A program made the position numbers and the translations under genes. From Pseudomonas arsenicoxydans (GTDB lineage Bacteria; Pseudomonadota; Gammaproteobacteria; Pseudomonadales; Pseudomonadaceae): 64,000 nucleotides of DNA. This document shows positions 41,295-51,457 of the stretch, in pieces (position 1 is the stretch's first letter; each line of letters starts with the position of its first letter). The DNA lies in NCBI RefSeq assembly GCF_900103875.1, contig NZ_LT629705.1:1676001-1740000 (forward strand), in the 5' to 3' direction. Below the pieces are notes generated by a model that was not told the origin of the DNA, made no database searches, and saw only the letters and a list, made by a program, of their open reading frames with translations.

Positions 41295-41400
41295 CCTGTA
41301 GGAGCTGTCGAGTGAAACGAGGCTGCGATCTTTTGACTTTGATTTTTAAAAAACAAAATCAAAAGATCGCAGCCTCGTTTCACTCGACAGCTCCTACAGG
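41295..41400. repeat. Long inverted repeat, copy 2 (42-bp perfect arms)
   Basis: Arms 41295-41336 and 41359-41400 are perfectly complementary over 42 nt with a 22-nt A/T-rich spacer. The core is the same as at 36458-36551. It lies after agtD, where it could also terminate or stabilise the operon mRNA. Confidence 0.95.
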
Positions 41401-41490
41401 TCGTTGCTCATTCATGACCTGAATAACAGACAAACCCCAATCCCCAGCTACTCTTGTGCCCAGCTCCCCTATTCATAAGAGGCTGCGCGC

Positions 41491-42639
41491 ATGAGTCTTT
41501 CCTCTTTCAAAATCGCTCACAAACTGATCACCGGCGCTGGCGCCATCGAGCAACTGGCCGCTGAACTCAACCGCCTGGACATCGACAACCCGCTGATCGT
41601 CACCGACGCCGCCCTGGTCAAATCCGGTACGGTCGAGCTGGCGCTGGCGCAACTGGGCGATCGAACCTACGAAATCTTCGATCGTGTGTTGCCGGACCCG
41701 GAAATCGCCATCGTCGAAGACTGCATGCGGGTTTACCGCGAAGGCGGGCACGACGGGCTGATTGGCCTGGGCGGCGGCAGCGCTATCGACATTGCCAAAA
41801 GTGTCGCGGCCTACGCCGGTTACCACGGCGCGCTGGAGGATTTGTTCGGCGTCGATCAGGTGCCGCGCAAAGGCCCACCGCTGATCGCCATCCCGACCAC
41901 GGCCGGTACCGGATCGGAAGTGACCAACGTTGCCATCCTCTCCGACAAGGTCGCGCAGCTGAAAAAAGGCATCGTCAGCGACTATCTATTACCGGATGTC
42001 GCGCTGGTCAGTCCGCAAATGACCCTGACTTGCCCGCGCAGTGTCACCGCCGCCAGTGGCGTCGATGCGCTGGTGCATGCCATCGAATCGTACCTGTCAC
42101 TCAACGCTTCGCCGATTACCGACGCGCTGGCCATCGGCGCCATCAAGCTGATCGCCAAGGCGCTGCCCAAGGCGTACGCCAACCCGTCCAACCTGCAAGC
42201 CCGCGAAGACATGGCCACCGCCAGCCTGATGGCCGGCATGGCGTTCGGCAATGCCGGTGTTGGCGCGGTGCATGCGTTGGCGTATCCGCTGGGCGGGCGG
42301 TTCAACATCGCCCACGGCGTGAGCAATGCCTTGCTCCTGCCGTACGTCATGACCTGGAACAAGATGGCCTGCGTCGAGCGCATGCAGGATATTGCCGAGG
42401 CCATGGGTGTGAAGACCGCTCATCTGAGCGCCACTGACGCGGCCGACAAAGCCGTGGAGGCGATGACCGAACTGTGCGCCGCAGTGGAAATCCCGCCGGG
42501 CCTTCGCAGCTTCGGCGTTCCCGAGGATGCAATCCCGGCGATGGCCGTGGAAGCCGCGGGGATTGAGCGCTTGATGCGCAACAATCCACGCAAATTAAGC
42601 GCGATTGATATCGAGAAGATCTACCGCGCGGCCTACTAG
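41491..42639 (+). CDS. Iron-containing alcohol dehydrogenase
   Basis: 382 residues, group III Fe-ADH. The NAD-binding region has [15 protein letters not shown] and [16 protein letters not shown]; iron ligands are suggested by [16 protein letters not shown] and by [14 protein letters not shown] with neighbouring His. The substrate cannot be read from sequence. Downstream of agt genes it might reduce semialdehydes formed from 4-aminobutyrate or 5-aminovalerate, but Fe-ADHs are broad and this is conjecture. The arrangement is AGAGG before ATG 41491; rpe follows after about 90 nt. Confidence 0.9.
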   Translation: MSLSSFKIAHKLITGAGAIEQLAAELNRLDIDNPLIVTDAALVKSGTVELALAQLGDRTYEIFDRVLPDPEIAIVEDCMRVYREGGHDGLIGLGGGSAIDIAKSVAAYAGYHGALEDLFGVDQVPRKGPPLIAIPTTAGTGSEVTNVAILSDKVAQLKKGIVSDYLLPDVALVSPQMTLTCPRSVTAASGVDALVHAIESYLSLNASPITDALAIGAIKLIAKALPKAYANPSNLQAREDMATASLMAGMAFGNAGVGAVHALAYPLGGRFNIAHGVSNALLLPYVMTWNKMACVERMQDIAEAMGVKTAHLSATDAADKAVEAMTELCAAVEIPPGLRSFGVPEDAIPAMAVEAAGIERLMRNNPRKLSAIDIEKIYRAAY

Positions 42640-42731
42640 GGCCTGGCCCAATCATCGCGGTCACGGTGCGCGGGCCAAAGCATGAGGTATACAATGCGCG
42701 CCATCGTGATTCTGTTCAAAAAAGGTGCGTC

Positions 42732-43406
42732 ATGCAGCCCTTCGTCATTGCTCCATCGATCCTCTCCGCCGACTTCGCCCGCCTGGGTGAAGAAGTGGAC
42801 AACGTCCTGGCCGCTGGCGCCGACTTCGTGCACTTCGATGTCATGGACAACCACTACGTGCCGAACCTGACCATCGGCCCGATGGTTTGCGCTGCGCTGC
42901 GCAAGTACGGCGTGACCGCGCCCATCGATGCACACTTGATGGTCAGCCCTGTGGACCGCATCGTCGGCGACTTCATCGAAGCCGGCGCGACCTACATCAC
43001 CTTTCACCCGGAAGCCACGCAGCACGTCGACCGTTCCCTGCAGTTGATCCGCGAAGGCGGTTGCAAGTCGGGCCTGGTATTCAACCCGGCGACGCCGCTG
43101 GACGTGCTCAAGTACGTGATGGACAAGGTCGACATGATCTTGCTGATGAGCGTCAACCCGGGCTTCGGCGGGCAGAAGTTCATTCCCGGCACCCTCGACA
43201 AGCTGCGTGAAGCACGCGCGCTGATCGATGCGTCCGGCCGTGATATTCGCCTGGAAATCGACGGCGGCGTCAACGTGAACAACATTCGTGAAATCGCAGC
43301 GGCGGGCGCGGACACCTTCGTCGCCGGCTCGGCGATCTTCAATGCACCGAATTACCAAGAGGTGATTGAAAAGATGCGTTCCGAACTGGCGTTGGCTCGT
43401 CCATGA
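42732..43406 (+). CDS. rpe: Ribulose-phosphate 3-epimerase
   Basis: 224 residues from ATG 42732 (frame open to 42666; AGGTG lies upstream of the chosen ATG and the family starts at [16 protein letters not shown]). Interconverts ribulose-5-P and xylulose-5-P. Motifs: [37 protein letters not shown] and [10 protein letters not shown]. Stop overlaps gph start. Confidence 0.97.
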   Translation: MQPFVIAPSILSADFARLGEEVDNVLAAGADFVHFDVMDNHYVPNLTIGPMVCAALRKYGVTAPIDAHLMVSPVDRIVGDFIEAGATYITFHPEATQHVDRSLQLIREGGCKSGLVFNPATPLDVLKYVMDKVDMILLMSVNPGFGGQKFIPGTLDKLREARALIDASGRDIRLEIDGGVNVNNIREIAAAGADTFVAGSAIFNAPNYQEVIEKMRSELALARP

Positions 43407-44221
43407 GTGGCTTTGAGCAGCTGTTCCCGGGGCGTCTGCCGCGACTGGTGATGTTCGATCTGGATGGCACGCTGATCGATTCGGTCCCCGACCTCGCGGC
43501 GGCTGTGGATAACATGTTGCTCAAACTGGGGCGTGAGCCGGCCGGCATCGAATCGGTGCGTGAGTGGGTCGGCAACGGCGCGCCGGTGCTGGTTCGCCGT
43601 GCGCTGGCCGGTGGAATCGACCATTCGACCGTCGATGACGGTGAGGCCGAGGGCGCGCTGGAGATTTTCATGGAAGCCTACAGCCAGAGCCATGATCTGA
43701 CCGTGGTGTACCCCGGCGTGCGCGACACCCTGAAGTGGCTGAACAAGCAGGGCGTGGAAATGGCGCTGATCACCAACAAGCCGGAGCGTTTCGTCGCGCC
43801 GCTGCTGGATCAGATGAAAATCGGCCGCTACTTCAAATGGATCATCGGCGGCGATACCTTGCCGCAGAAGAAACCCGACCCGGCTGCGCTGTTCTTTGTG
43901 ATGAAAATGGCCAACATCCCGGCCTCGCAATCATTGTTTGTCGGCGACTCGCGCAGCGACGTGCAGGCGGCGAAAGCAGCGGGGGTCAAGTGCGTGGCCC
44001 TCAGTTATGGCTACAACCATGGCCGGCCGATTGCCGAAGAATCGCCAGCGCTGGTGATCGACGATCTGCGCAAACTAATTCCCGGTTGCCTGGATCCAGC
44101 CGCTGAGATAACGTTGCCCGACGTTGCTCAATCCCCTTCTGGAAACGCCATCGTGGTGGTCACTCGCAAACTCTGGATGAAAGTCATGAAGGCCCTGGCC
44201 CGCTGGCGTTGGCGCGCCTGA
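43403..44221 (+). CDS. gph: Phosphoglycolate phosphatase with C-terminal trp-leader-like extension
   Basis: 272 residues. HAD family: [34 protein letters not shown] and [17 protein letters not shown]. It removes phosphate from 2-phosphoglycolate. E. coli Gph is 252 residues; this one carries a C-terminal tail ending [13 protein letters not shown]. The last 24 nt are identical to the end of the small leader ORF before trpG (47976-47999). In-frame ATG codons at 44177 and 44186 could also start a separate 14- or 11-codon leader peptide. The tail thus doubles as, or is fused to, the trpE leader. trpE begins 71 nt after the stop. Confidence 0.92.
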   Translation: MSGFEQLFPGRLPRLVMFDLDGTLIDSVPDLAAAVDNMLLKLGREPAGIESVREWVGNGAPVLVRRALAGGIDHSTVDDGEAEGALEIFMEAYSQSHDLTVVYPGVRDTLKWLNKQGVEMALITNKPERFVAPLLDQMKIGRYFKWIIGGDTLPQKKPDPAALFFVMKMANIPASQSLFVGDSRSDVQAAKAAGVKCVALSYGYNHGRPIAEESPALVIDDLRKLIPGCLDPAAEITLPDVAQSPSGNAIVVVTRKLWMKVMKALARWRWRA

Positions 44222-44292
44222 CTCGATTCTGGCCGGCTCGCCGGCGCGTTTGCATACCTGACTGTTAGCACCTCAAGCCACGAGGCTACCCC
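44177..44292 (+). promoter_or_regulatory. trpE leader/attenuator region overlapping the gph 3' end
   Basis: In frame with gph, ATG 44177 would give a 14-residue peptide [14 protein letters not shown] with two Trp codons just before the stop. Downstream is a G/C hairpin GCCGG-CTCG-CCGGC (about 44233-44246), and an alternative pairing of CGCGCC near the leader stop with GGCGCG after that hairpin. No strong T run is present, so the exact terminator is unresolved. Attenuation of trpE has been reported in pseudomonads. Confidence 0.6.
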
Positions 44293-45774
44293 ATGATCCG
44301 CGAAGAATTCCTGCGTTTGGCCGCTGCCGGCTATAACCGTATCCCGATGGCCTGCGAAACCCTGGCCGACTTCGACACGCCACTGTCGATCTACCTGAAA
44401 CTGGCCGACGAGCCCAACTCTTACTTGCTGGAATCGGTACAGGGCGGGGAGAAGTGGGGCCGTTATTCGATCATCGGCCTGCCATGCCGCTCCGTGTTGC
44501 GGGTTCACGATCATCACGTGAGCGTGACCCACGATGGCGTCGAGATCGAAAGCCATGATGTCGAAGACCCACTGGCATTCGTCGAAACATTCAAGGCCCG
44601 CTATAACGTGCCGACCATTCCGGGCCTGCCACGCTTCAACGGCGGGTTGGTGGGTTACTTCGGTTATGACTGCGTGCGTTATGTGGAGAAGCGTCTTGGC
44701 AAATGCCCGAACCCCGATCCACTGGGCGTGCCGGACATTCTGCTGATGGTGTCCGACGCGGTGGTGGTGTTCGACAACCTCGCCGGCAAGATGCACGCCA
44801 TCGTTCTGGCCGACCCGTCGCAGGCCGAGGCTTTCGAGCAAGGTCAGGCGCGTCTGGAAGCGCTGCTGGAAAAACTCCGTCAACCTATCACGCCGCGCCG
44901 TGGCCTGGATTTCAGCAAGCAACAATCGGCTGATCCGGTGTTTCGCTCCAGCTTCACCCAGGACGATTACGAAAAAGCCGTCGACACCATCAAGGAATAC
45001 ATCCTGGCCGGTGACTGCATGCAGGTCGTCCCGTCCCAGCGCATGTCGATCGACTTCAAGGCTGCGCCGATTGATCTGTACCGGGCGCTGCGTTGCTTCA
45101 ACCCGACCCCGTATATGTACTTCTTCAACTTCGGCGACTTCCATGTCGTCGGCAGTTCGCCGGAAGTGCTGGTGCGGGTCGAAGACAACTTGATTACCGT
45201 ACGCCCGATTGCCGGCACCCGCCCACGCGGGGCCAACGAAGAGGCCGACCTGGCGCTGGAAAAAGACCTGCTGTCGGACGACAAGGAAATCGCCGAGCAC
45301 TTGATGCTGATCGACCTGGGTCGTAACGATACCGGTCGGGTGTCGGAAATCGGGTCGGTGAAACTTACCGAAAAGATGGTCATCGAGCGTTATTCCAACG
45401 TGATGCACATCGTGTCCAATGTCACCGGGCAATTGAAGGCCGGGCTGACGGCGATGGACGCACTGCGGGCCATTCTGCCGGCGGGCACTTTGTCGGGCGC
45501 ACCGAAGATTCGCGCGATGGAAATCATCGACGAACTGGAACCGGTCAAGCGCGGCGTCTACGGCGGTGCGGTTGGTTATTTCGCGTGGAACGGCAACATG
45601 GACACTGCGATTGCGATTCGTACCGCGGTGATCAAGGACGGCGAACTGCACGTTCAGGCCGGTGGCGGCATCGTCGCCGACTCGGTGCCGGCGCTGGAGT
45701 GGGAAGAAACCTTGAACAAGCGCCGCGCGATGTTCCGCGCTGTTGCCTTGGCCGAACAGACTCCGGACGCTTGA
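44293..45774 (+). CDS. trpE: Anthranilate synthase component I
   Basis: 493 residues. It converts chorismate to anthranilate with the TrpG glutaminase. N-terminal Trp-binding region includes [19 protein letters not shown] (LLES-type feedback-site motif). Catalytic region has [42 protein letters not shown] and [16 protein letters not shown]. Separated from trpG by estA. Confidence 0.97.
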   Translation: MIREEFLRLAAAGYNRIPMACETLADFDTPLSIYLKLADEPNSYLLESVQGGEKWGRYSIIGLPCRSVLRVHDHHVSVTHDGVEIESHDVEDPLAFVETFKARYNVPTIPGLPRFNGGLVGYFGYDCVRYVEKRLGKCPNPDPLGVPDILLMVSDAVVVFDNLAGKMHAIVLADPSQAEAFEQGQARLEALLEKLRQPITPRRGLDFSKQQSADPVFRSSFTQDDYEKAVDTIKEYILAGDCMQVVPSQRMSIDFKAAPIDLYRALRCFNPTPYMYFFNFGDFHVVGSSPEVLVRVEDNLITVRPIAGTRPRGANEEADLALEKDLLSDDKEIAEHLMLIDLGRNDTGRVSEIGSVKLTEKMVIERYSNVMHIVSNVTGQLKAGLTAMDALRAILPAGTLSGAPKIRAMEIIDELEPVKRGVYGGAVGYFAWNGNMDTAIAIRTAVIKDGELHVQAGGGIVADSVPALEWEETLNKRRAMFRAVALAEQTPDA

Positions 45775-45795
45775 GCCGCAGACTTCATCAGCAAT

Positions 45796-45833
45796 AAAAA
45801 ACGCGGCGCCTGTGAGGGCGCCGCGTTTTTTTG
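45796..45833. terminator. Bidirectional terminator between trpE and estA
   Basis: Stem ACGCGGCGCC/GGCGCCGCGT (10 bp) with a 6-nt loop, A tract before and seven T after, between the convergent trpE and estA. Confidence 0.92.
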
Positions 45834-45844
45834 TTGCCTGCGAT

Positions 45845-47755
45845 CTAGAAGTCCAACGCAACTCCGACATTAATGCCTTGCTGGGTGAAGTCATCATCCT
45901 TGCGAATGTCGTAGCTGGCGCGCAATGCCAGGTCCTTGGTGAGGTTATGGCTCACGCCCAGGTTCAAGCGGTTCAGGTTGGACTGCGGGGTGTAGCCGGC
46001 CAGGGTGTAGTGGTTGTTTGGCAGGCTGTTGAGGTTCATGGTTACGTTCTGGGTGTCGTCGTTGTACTCGCGCTCGTGGGCCAGTTCGCCAAACACTTGG
46101 GTTTGCGTGGTGATCTGGTATTTGCCCTGGATCCCGAGGCCAAGACGACGGGAAATGCGTGACTGGTCGTCATATGTCAGCGCGGTGGAGTCGGCGCCGT
46201 TTTCCGAGTAACCGTTCACTTCAACTTTCGCGAAGTCCGCGCTCACGAATGGCGACAAGTGCCATGGGCTGCTCGCTTCTGGCGCGATGTCATAGCCCAG
46301 GCGGCCGCTGATGGCGACCAGGTAACCGTCGGTGTCGCCTTTCTCCCCGCGTTCGTTGACCCCCAACTGGAATTTGCGTTTGAGACTGTCGTAGTCCAGA
46401 TGCCCTGCCGTCAGCGCCGCGTCACCCCAAATGCGATTCTGTTGGTATTGAGCGAAAGCGGTGCCCATGTAGGTGTTGAGTTTGTAATCCGAATCGTTAT
46501 CGCCCGCTTCGAGCTTTTGGTTATAGAAGCCCGCCGCCAAGCCAACGCGCCATGCGTCATTGAGCCGATAGCTGCCACCGATGTTCAAATTGGCGCCATT
46601 GCCGTCAGCACTCGCACCACTGCGCTGGCTGTCGAAATCCTGGTGTTGGCCGCCGGCGGCGACAATCGCCCGCCATTGACCCACGCCTTGCCAGTTTTCC
46701 CAATCGGCCAGCCACTGGTTGCGCAACTCATCCTGATGAGAACGCAAAGTCCCTTGGGCCATTTGTGGCAAAAGGGATGCTTCCCAAGGTGCGGACAGCA
46801 GCGAGTAAGCGTAATCGGCAATCAGGCGTTGCCCGGCTTCGGTCGGGTGCACCGAGTCGTTGTAGATCAGTTTGGTCGGATCCGGAGTGGCACTGTTGAT
46901 GCCGTAGCGGGCGTTTTCGGTGCAACTGTTGCCGCTGAAGCAGGTGGCGCTCAGGTTCTGGTCGGTGGCCAGGCCGAACTGGCCAGGGTTGGCAAACGTC
47001 TCTTTGAGCAGTACCGGAATGTTCAGCGGGATGATGTTGGCGTTAATGCCCTGCAGTTGGCTGACCAGTTCAGTATTGAACTGGGAGCTGAGCTGGGACG
47101 TGAAGGCTTGCAAGGGTGTGCCGTTGAAAGCCGGGGTAAAACCAATGTCCGGCAGCAACCAGACCATGATGTAGCGCGCCCCGGCCTGTTGCAGGGTCTG
47201 CACGCTGCTGGCCAGGCGATCGGCGGCGGCGCTGGCCTGGGGCAGGCTGGTTACGCGGCCCTGCAGGAAGTCATTGCCGCCTCCCGAGAGGTAATACAGC
47301 GCATTCGGGTCGGCGCGGAAGTTGTTCGACGGCAGATAACCCGCACGGGTGCGTTCGCCGGTGGCGGAAGTGCTGGTGATCGAGTCGAGAATCTGGTCGG
47401 TGCGATAACCGCCGACGGCCCAGTTGTTGCCATCGGGCAGGCCTTCGCCGGCGCGCACCGCCGAGGACGATGACGCCGTCTGGTCCGGCGAGAACCCCAG
47501 TTTCCCCCCAAGGACCTGCGTGGCGTTGAGCGAGCGGACTTCGCCGCTGCCATCCAGATAAACCGGCCCCGTACGGTTGGTAAAGCGCTCCGTCGCCCCG
47601 GCAGGCCCGCCGGTATCGGCAAACGTGCCGGCGTCATTGAGGCTGTCGCCGAAGACGATGAAATTGGTGTACGGATTGGGTGAGGCGTTCGCCTGGGCGC
47701 AGGCCATCGCGAGCAGGCATCCTGCGAGAGGTACAAACAACGTCTGTTTGATCAT
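45845..47755 (-). CDS. estA: Autotransporter esterase EstA (GDSL lipase)
   Basis: 636 residues from ATG 47755 (an upstream in-frame TTG at 47761 is less likely). Signal peptide [23 protein letters not shown] esterase passenger: [15 protein letters not shown] with the nucleophile Ser, GGGNDFLQG, and the catalytic Asp/His in [12 protein letters not shown]. The autotransporter barrel occupies about the last 280 residues and ends GVALDF with terminal Phe. EstA is an outer-membrane-anchored esterase linked in P. aeruginosa to rhamnolipid production and motility. There it lies elsewhere; here it separates trpE from trpGDC. Confidence 0.93.
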   Translation of the reverse strand: MIKQTLFVPLAGCLLAMACAQANASPNPYTNFIVFGDSLNDAGTFADTGGPAGATERFTNRTGPVYLDGSGEVRSLNATQVLGGKLGFSPDQTASSSSAVRAGEGLPDGNNWAVGGYRTDQILDSITSTSATGERTRAGYLPSNNFRADPNALYYLSGGGNDFLQGRVTSLPQASAAADRLASSVQTLQQAGARYIMVWLLPDIGFTPAFNGTPLQAFTSQLSSQFNTELVSQLQGINANIIPLNIPVLLKETFANPGQFGLATDQNLSATCFSGNSCTENARYGINSATPDPTKLIYNDSVHPTEAGQRLIADYAYSLLSAPWEASLLPQMAQGTLRSHQDELRNQWLADWENWQGVGQWRAIVAAGGQHQDFDSQRSGASADGNGANLNIGGSYRLNDAWRVGLAAGFYNQKLEAGDNDSDYKLNTYMGTAFAQYQQNRIWGDAALTAGHLDYDSLKRKFQLGVNERGEKGDTDGYLVAISGRLGYDIAPEASSPWHLSPFVSADFAKVEVNGYSENGADSTALTYDDQSRISRRLGLGIQGKYQITTQTQVFGELAHEREYNDDTQNVTMNLNSLPNNHYTLAGYTPQSNLNRLNLGVSHNLTKDLALRASYDIRKDDDFTQQGINVGVALDF

Positions 47756-47873
47756 GAGCAAGTCCGTTTATTTTATTGTTGTAGTAAACGAAACGACAGT
47801 ACCAAAAACTTCCGGCGTTTTGCCATCTGTCGCGAACCCTTCGATTGTTTCGCGAGCTGTCACCCCCGCCATA

Positions 47874-47902
47874 TTGCACGCTCTGCCCAGCTAAGTTACT
47901 GT
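47874..47902 (+). promoter_or_regulatory. Possible promoter for the trpG leader
   Basis: TTGCAC (47874-47879) and TACTGT (47897-47902) are 17 nt apart, just before the leader reading frame at 47913. A pattern match only. Confidence 0.35.
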
Positions 47903-47912
47903 GCCGAGACGT

Positions 47913-47999
47913 ATGAATGAGACCTTCCCCGTGTTGATCATCAGCAAACTCCTGGATCAAGTCATCAAGGCACATGCCCGCTGGCGTTGGCGCGCCTGA
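47913..47999 (+). CDS. trpL: trpGDC leader peptide (TrpL-like)
   Basis: 28 codons from ATG 47913, ending SKLLDQVIKAHARWRWRA with two Trp codons directly before the TGA; an internal GTG at 47931 preceded by GAGA is an alternative start (22 codons). The last 24 nt are identical to those ending gph (44198-44221), and the preceding residues align (KL..., KA.A). Two Trp codons before a stop in the leader are the hallmark of ribosome-mediated attenuation. A G/C hairpin CCGGC-CTG-GCCGG (about 48010-48022) follows. Too short for routine annotation. Confidence 0.7.
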   Translation: MNETFPVLIISKLLDQVIKAHARWRWRA

Positions 48000-48162
48000 A
48001 TCTTTTCTGCCGGCCTGGCCGGACCTGTACCGCTTTGCCTTCTTCACCCGTTAGACATACCGCTTTGCTGGCGCATCCTGCGACAGACAAAGTGCAGGAC
48101 GCTGCGGGTAATCGTTCGAAGGCTGTCTTAAAAGTCAGTGAATTCAAGAGGTTCTGAACGCC
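48000..48162 (+). promoter_or_regulatory. trpGDC attenuator region
   Basis: Between the leader stop and trpG. It contains the GC hairpin after the leader and a second imperfect stem GCATCCTGC/GCAGGACGC (about 48074-48102). I could not identify a terminator with a clear T run. Confidence 0.4.
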
Positions 48163-48756
48163 ATGTTGCTGATGATCGATAACTACGACTCTTTTACCTA
48201 CAACGTTGTGCAGTACCTTGGTGAGCTCGGCTCCCAAGTCAAAGTTGTGCGCAACGATGAACTCACCATTGCCGAAATCGAAGCCCTCAACCCTGAGCGC
48301 ATCGTCGTATCCCCCGGTCCTTGCACCCCGACCGAAGCCGGCATCTCAATCGAAGCGATCAAGCATTTCGCCGGCAAGCTGCCGATTCTGGGCGTCTGCC
48401 TCGGCCATCAATCCATTGGCCAGGCGTTTGGCGGTGATGTGGTCCGCGCCCGTCAAGTCATGCACGGTAAGACTAGCCCGGTATTCCATGAGGACAAGGG
48501 CGTATTCGAAGGCCTGAATCGTCCGCTGACGGTAACGCGCTATCACTCGCTGATCGTCAAGCGTGAAACCTTGCCCGATTGCCTGGAGCTGACCGCTTGG
48601 ACCCAGCTCGAAGACGGCTCGATCGACGAGATCATGGGGCTGCGCCACAAGACATTGAACATCGAGGGTGTGCAGTTCCACCCTGAGTCTATCCTCACTG
48701 AACAGGGCCACGAGCTGTTCGCCAACTTCCTCAAACAAACCGGCGGCACGCGCTAA
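48163..48756 (+). CDS. trpG: Anthranilate synthase component II (glutamine amidotransferase)
   Basis: 197 residues. Class I GATase: [20 protein letters not shown], the oxyanion region [12 protein letters not shown], nucleophile Cys in [15 protein letters not shown], and the catalytic His/Glu in [11 protein letters not shown]. Supplies ammonia to TrpE, and possibly to PabB as well, as in other bacteria with a shared subunit. Followed by trpD after 9 nt. Confidence 0.96.
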   Translation: MLLMIDNYDSFTYNVVQYLGELGSQVKVVRNDELTIAEIEALNPERIVVSPGPCTPTEAGISIEAIKHFAGKLPILGVCLGHQSIGQAFGGDVVRARQVMHGKTSPVFHEDKGVFEGLNRPLTVTRYHSLIVKRETLPDCLELTAWTQLEDGSIDEIMGLRHKTLNIEGVQFHPESILTEQGHELFANFLKQTGGTR

Positions 48757-48765
48757 GGACTTTCC

Positions 48766-49815
48766 ATGAATATCAAGACAGCCCTGAGCCGTATCGTCGA
48801 TCACCTCGACCTCAGCACCGATGAGATGCGCGATGTGATGCGCGAAATCATGACCGGGCAATGCACGGATGCGCAGATCGGCGCGTTCATGATGGCCATG
48901 CGCATGAAGAGCGAGAGCATCGACGAAATCGTCGGCGCCGTGTCGGTCATGCGCGAACTGGCAGACAAGGTCGAACTCAAGACCCTCGACGGTGTAGTCG
49001 ATGTCGTCGGCACCGGCGGCGATGGTGCGAACATCTTCAACGTGTCGACGGCTTCCTCTTTCGTGGTGGCGGCTGCCGGTTGCACCGTGGCCAAGCACGG
49101 TAACCGTGCTGTATCAGGCAAAAGCGGTAGCGCTGACTTGCTGGAAGCGGCCGGTATCTACCTCAACTTGAGCCCGGTCCAGGTGGCGCGCTGCATCGAC
49201 AACGTCGGCATTGGCTTCATGTTCGCCCAGACCCATCACAGTGCCATGAAGCACGCTGCCGGTCCGCGCAAGGATCTTGGCCTGCGTACCCTGTTCAACA
49301 TGCTCGGCCCGCTTACGAATCCGGCCGGTGTGAAACATCAGGTGGTGGGCGTGTTCAGCCAGGCGCTGTGCCGGCCATTGGCCGAAGTCTTGCAGCGCTT
49401 GGGCAGCAAGCACGTGCTGGTGGTGCACTCGAAGGATGGCCTGGACGAGTTCAGTCTGGCGGCACCGACGTATGTGGCAGAACTGAAGAATGACCAGATC
49501 ACCGAATATTGGGTCGAGCCTGAAGACCTGGGCATGAAGAGCCAGAGCTTGCACGGTCTGGCGGTGGAAAGCCCGGCGGCCTCTCTTGAGCTGATCCGCG
49601 ATGCCCTGGGCAAACGCAAGACCGAATTTGGCCAGAAAGCTGCCGAGATGATCGTGCTCAATGCCGGTGCCGCACTGTATGCCGCCGACCTGGCGACCAG
49701 TTTGAAAGAAGGCGTTGCCCTGGCGCACGATGCGCTGCACACAGGCCTCGCCCGAGAAAAACTCGAGGAATTGGGTGCATTTACCGCGGTATTCAAAGTG
49801 GAGAATGAGGGATGA
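48766..49815 (+). CDS. trpD: Anthranilate phosphoribosyltransferase
   Basis: 349 residues. Joins anthranilate to PRPP. Motifs: [40 protein letters not shown] and [20 protein letters not shown]. Stop overlaps trpC start by 4 nt. Confidence 0.97.
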   Translation: MNIKTALSRIVDHLDLSTDEMRDVMREIMTGQCTDAQIGAFMMAMRMKSESIDEIVGAVSVMRELADKVELKTLDGVVDVVGTGGDGANIFNVSTASSFVVAAAGCTVAKHGNRAVSGKSGSADLLEAAGIYLNLSPVQVARCIDNVGIGFMFAQTHHSAMKHAAGPRKDLGLRTLFNMLGPLTNPAGVKHQVVGVFSQALCRPLAEVLQRLGSKHVLVVHSKDGLDEFSLAAPTYVAELKNDQITEYWVEPEDLGMKSQSLHGLAVESPAASLELIRDALGKRKTEFGQKAAEMIVLNAGAALYAADLATSLKEGVALAHDALHTGLAREKLEELGAFTAVFKVENEG

Positions 49816-50648
49816 GTGTACCGACGGTTCTGGAAAACATTCTGGCCCGCAAGGTCCAGGAAGTTGCCGAGCGCAGCGCCCGTGTGAGTCTGGCGGAGCT
49901 GGAAAGCCTGGCCAAGGCGGCCGATGCACCCCGTGGTTTTGCCAAGGCATTGATTGCCCAGGCCAAGCTGAAACATCCGGCAGTCATTGCCGAGATCAAA
50001 AAAGCATCACCGAGCAAAGGCGTGATTCGCGCGAATTTCGATCCCGCCAGCATTGCTAAAAGTTACGAAAAGGGCGGCGCGACCTGCCTGTCAGTGCTCA
50101 CCGATATCGATTTTTTCCAGGGCGCCGATGCTTATCTGCAACAGGCCCGGGCGGCGTGCAAACTGCCAGTGATCCGCAAGGACTTCATGATCGATCCGTA
50201 CCAGATCGTCGAGGCCCGTGCGCTGGGCGCTGACTGCGTGCTGTTGATCGTCTCTGCACTGGACGACGTGAAGATGGCAGAGCTGGCGGCCGTGGCCAAA
50301 AGCGTCGGCCTCGATGTGCTGGTGGAAGTGCACGACGGCGACGAGCTGGAGCGGGCCTTGAAAACCCTCAACACGCCGCTGGTCGGCGTGAACAACCGTA
50401 ACCTGCACACTTTCGAGGTCAATCTGGAAACCACCCTCGATCTGTTGCCGCGCATCCCTCGTGATCGTCTGGTGATTACCGAAAGTGGCATTTTCAACCG
50501 GGCCGATGTCGAGCTGATGGAAATCAGCGACGTGTATGCGTTCCTGGTCGGCGAGGCGTTCATGCGTGCCGAAAGCCCGGGTACCGAGTTGCAGCGCCTG
50601 TTCTTTCCTGAGCGTGGTACTGCGGTGAGTGGTTCTACGCTCGACTGA
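49812..50648 (+). CDS. trpC: Indole-3-glycerol-phosphate synthase
   Basis: 278 residues, monofunctional (no TrpF fusion). Barrel motifs: [17 protein letters not shown] with catalytic Lys, [47 protein letters not shown] and [13 protein letters not shown]. Last gene of trpGDC. Confidence 0.97.
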   Translation: MSVPTVLENILARKVQEVAERSARVSLAELESLAKAADAPRGFAKALIAQAKLKHPAVIAEIKKASPSKGVIRANFDPASIAKSYEKGGATCLSVLTDIDFFQGADAYLQQARAACKLPVIRKDFMIDPYQIVEARALGADCVLLIVSALDDVKMAELAAVAKSVGLDVLVEVHDGDELERALKTLNTPLVGVNNRNLHTFEVNLETTLDLLPRIPRDRLVITESGIFNRADVELMEISDVYAFLVGEAFMRAESPGTELQRLFFPERGTAVSGSTLD

Positions 50649-50656
50649 AAACATCT

Positions 50657-50704
50657 TCGCAGGCAAACCCGATTCCCTGTGGGAGCGGGCTTGCACGCGA
50701 AGAG
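50657..50704. repeat. Degenerate REP palindrome
   Basis: A REP core (GTGGGAGCGGGCTTGC) preceded by a degenerate opposite copy (TTCGCAGGCAAACCCG), forming an imperfect inverted repeat after trpC. Confidence 0.7.
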
Positions 50705-50746
50705 GCCATCAAGCCCCCAAAGACTTCTTGTCTTGCGGAGTCGTCC

Positions 50747-51448
50747 ATGCACCAGCCAACCTCTCTGACCGTCGAAGCCGGCCTGCAAGCCGAGCAAGAT
50801 CTGTTGGCGCATGTCTGCACCGGCGATTCGGACTTCGGCCTGCTGTTCTGGCAGCCCAATGATCGGGCGCTGGTCATGCCGCGTCGCTTGAATCGTCTGC
50901 CGGGCTTCGAGGCTGCGTGTGAAGTCTCGGCTGCGGCTGGTTGGCCAGTGTTATTACGCGAAACCGGTGGGGAGCCGGTGCCGCAATCGACATCGACCAT
51001 CAATATCGCACTGGTCTACGCACCTCCGCGTCGCGAGGGTGACCAGAACCGGATCGAAACCGCTTATCGCCGACTCTGCGATCCGATTTGTCAGTTGCTC
51101 GATGAACTGGGCGGGGTTTCGTCGCTGGGTGAAGTGGACGGCGCATTCTGCGATGGCCGTTTCAACGTCAACCTCGACGGTCGCAAGATGGTCGGCACCG
51201 CTCAGCGCTGGCGTCAGAGCAAGGGAGGTCAGCGTCCGGTGGGGTTGGTGCACGGCGCTTTGTTGCTCGATAACGAACGGGAGTCGATGGTCGCGGCGGT
51301 CAATCGCTTCAATCAGGCGTGCGGTCTGGAGCAGCGGGTTCGTGCCGAAAGCCACATTGCCCTGCATGAGAAGTTTGCCGCGCCTGATGCATTGGAGCGG
51401 CTTGATGCGCTGTATCGCCAGTTGCTGGCAGACATGCTTGAGGCATGA
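50747..51448 (+). CDS. Lipoate-protein ligase-like protein
   Basis: 233 residues, BPL/LPL fold. LplA-family features: LLFWQPNDRALVMPRRL at the N terminus and DGRFNVNLDGRKMVGTAQRW, where Lys in GRKMVGTAQ matches the LplA active-site lysine. The usual RRxxGGG motif is present only as LRETGGEPVPQSTST, altered after GG. So the protein may be a lipoate ligase, an octanoyl- or lipoyl-amidotransferase, or a paralogue with changed substrate. GGAG precedes ATG 50747. It separates trpC from vfr, where PAO1 has no such gene, and converges with vfr. Confidence 0.75.
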   Translation: MHQPTSLTVEAGLQAEQDLLAHVCTGDSDFGLLFWQPNDRALVMPRRLNRLPGFEAACEVSAAAGWPVLLRETGGEPVPQSTSTINIALVYAPPRREGDQNRIETAYRRLCDPICQLLDELGGVSSLGEVDGAFCDGRFNVNLDGRKMVGTAQRWRQSKGGQRPVGLVHGALLLDNERESMVAAVNRFNQACGLEQRVRAESHIALHEKFAAPDALERLDALYRQLLADMLEA

Positions 51449-51457
51449 GTTCTCGAT

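Noticed and set aside
36458..41400. Composite transposon formed by the two long inverted repeats
   Set aside because: No transposase between or near them and no target duplication seen; the repeat looks like a dispersed intergenic family.
44222..48162. Pyocin or tailocin cluster at trpE-trpG
   Set aside because: Only estA lies between the genes; no phage structural, lysis or regulator genes are present.
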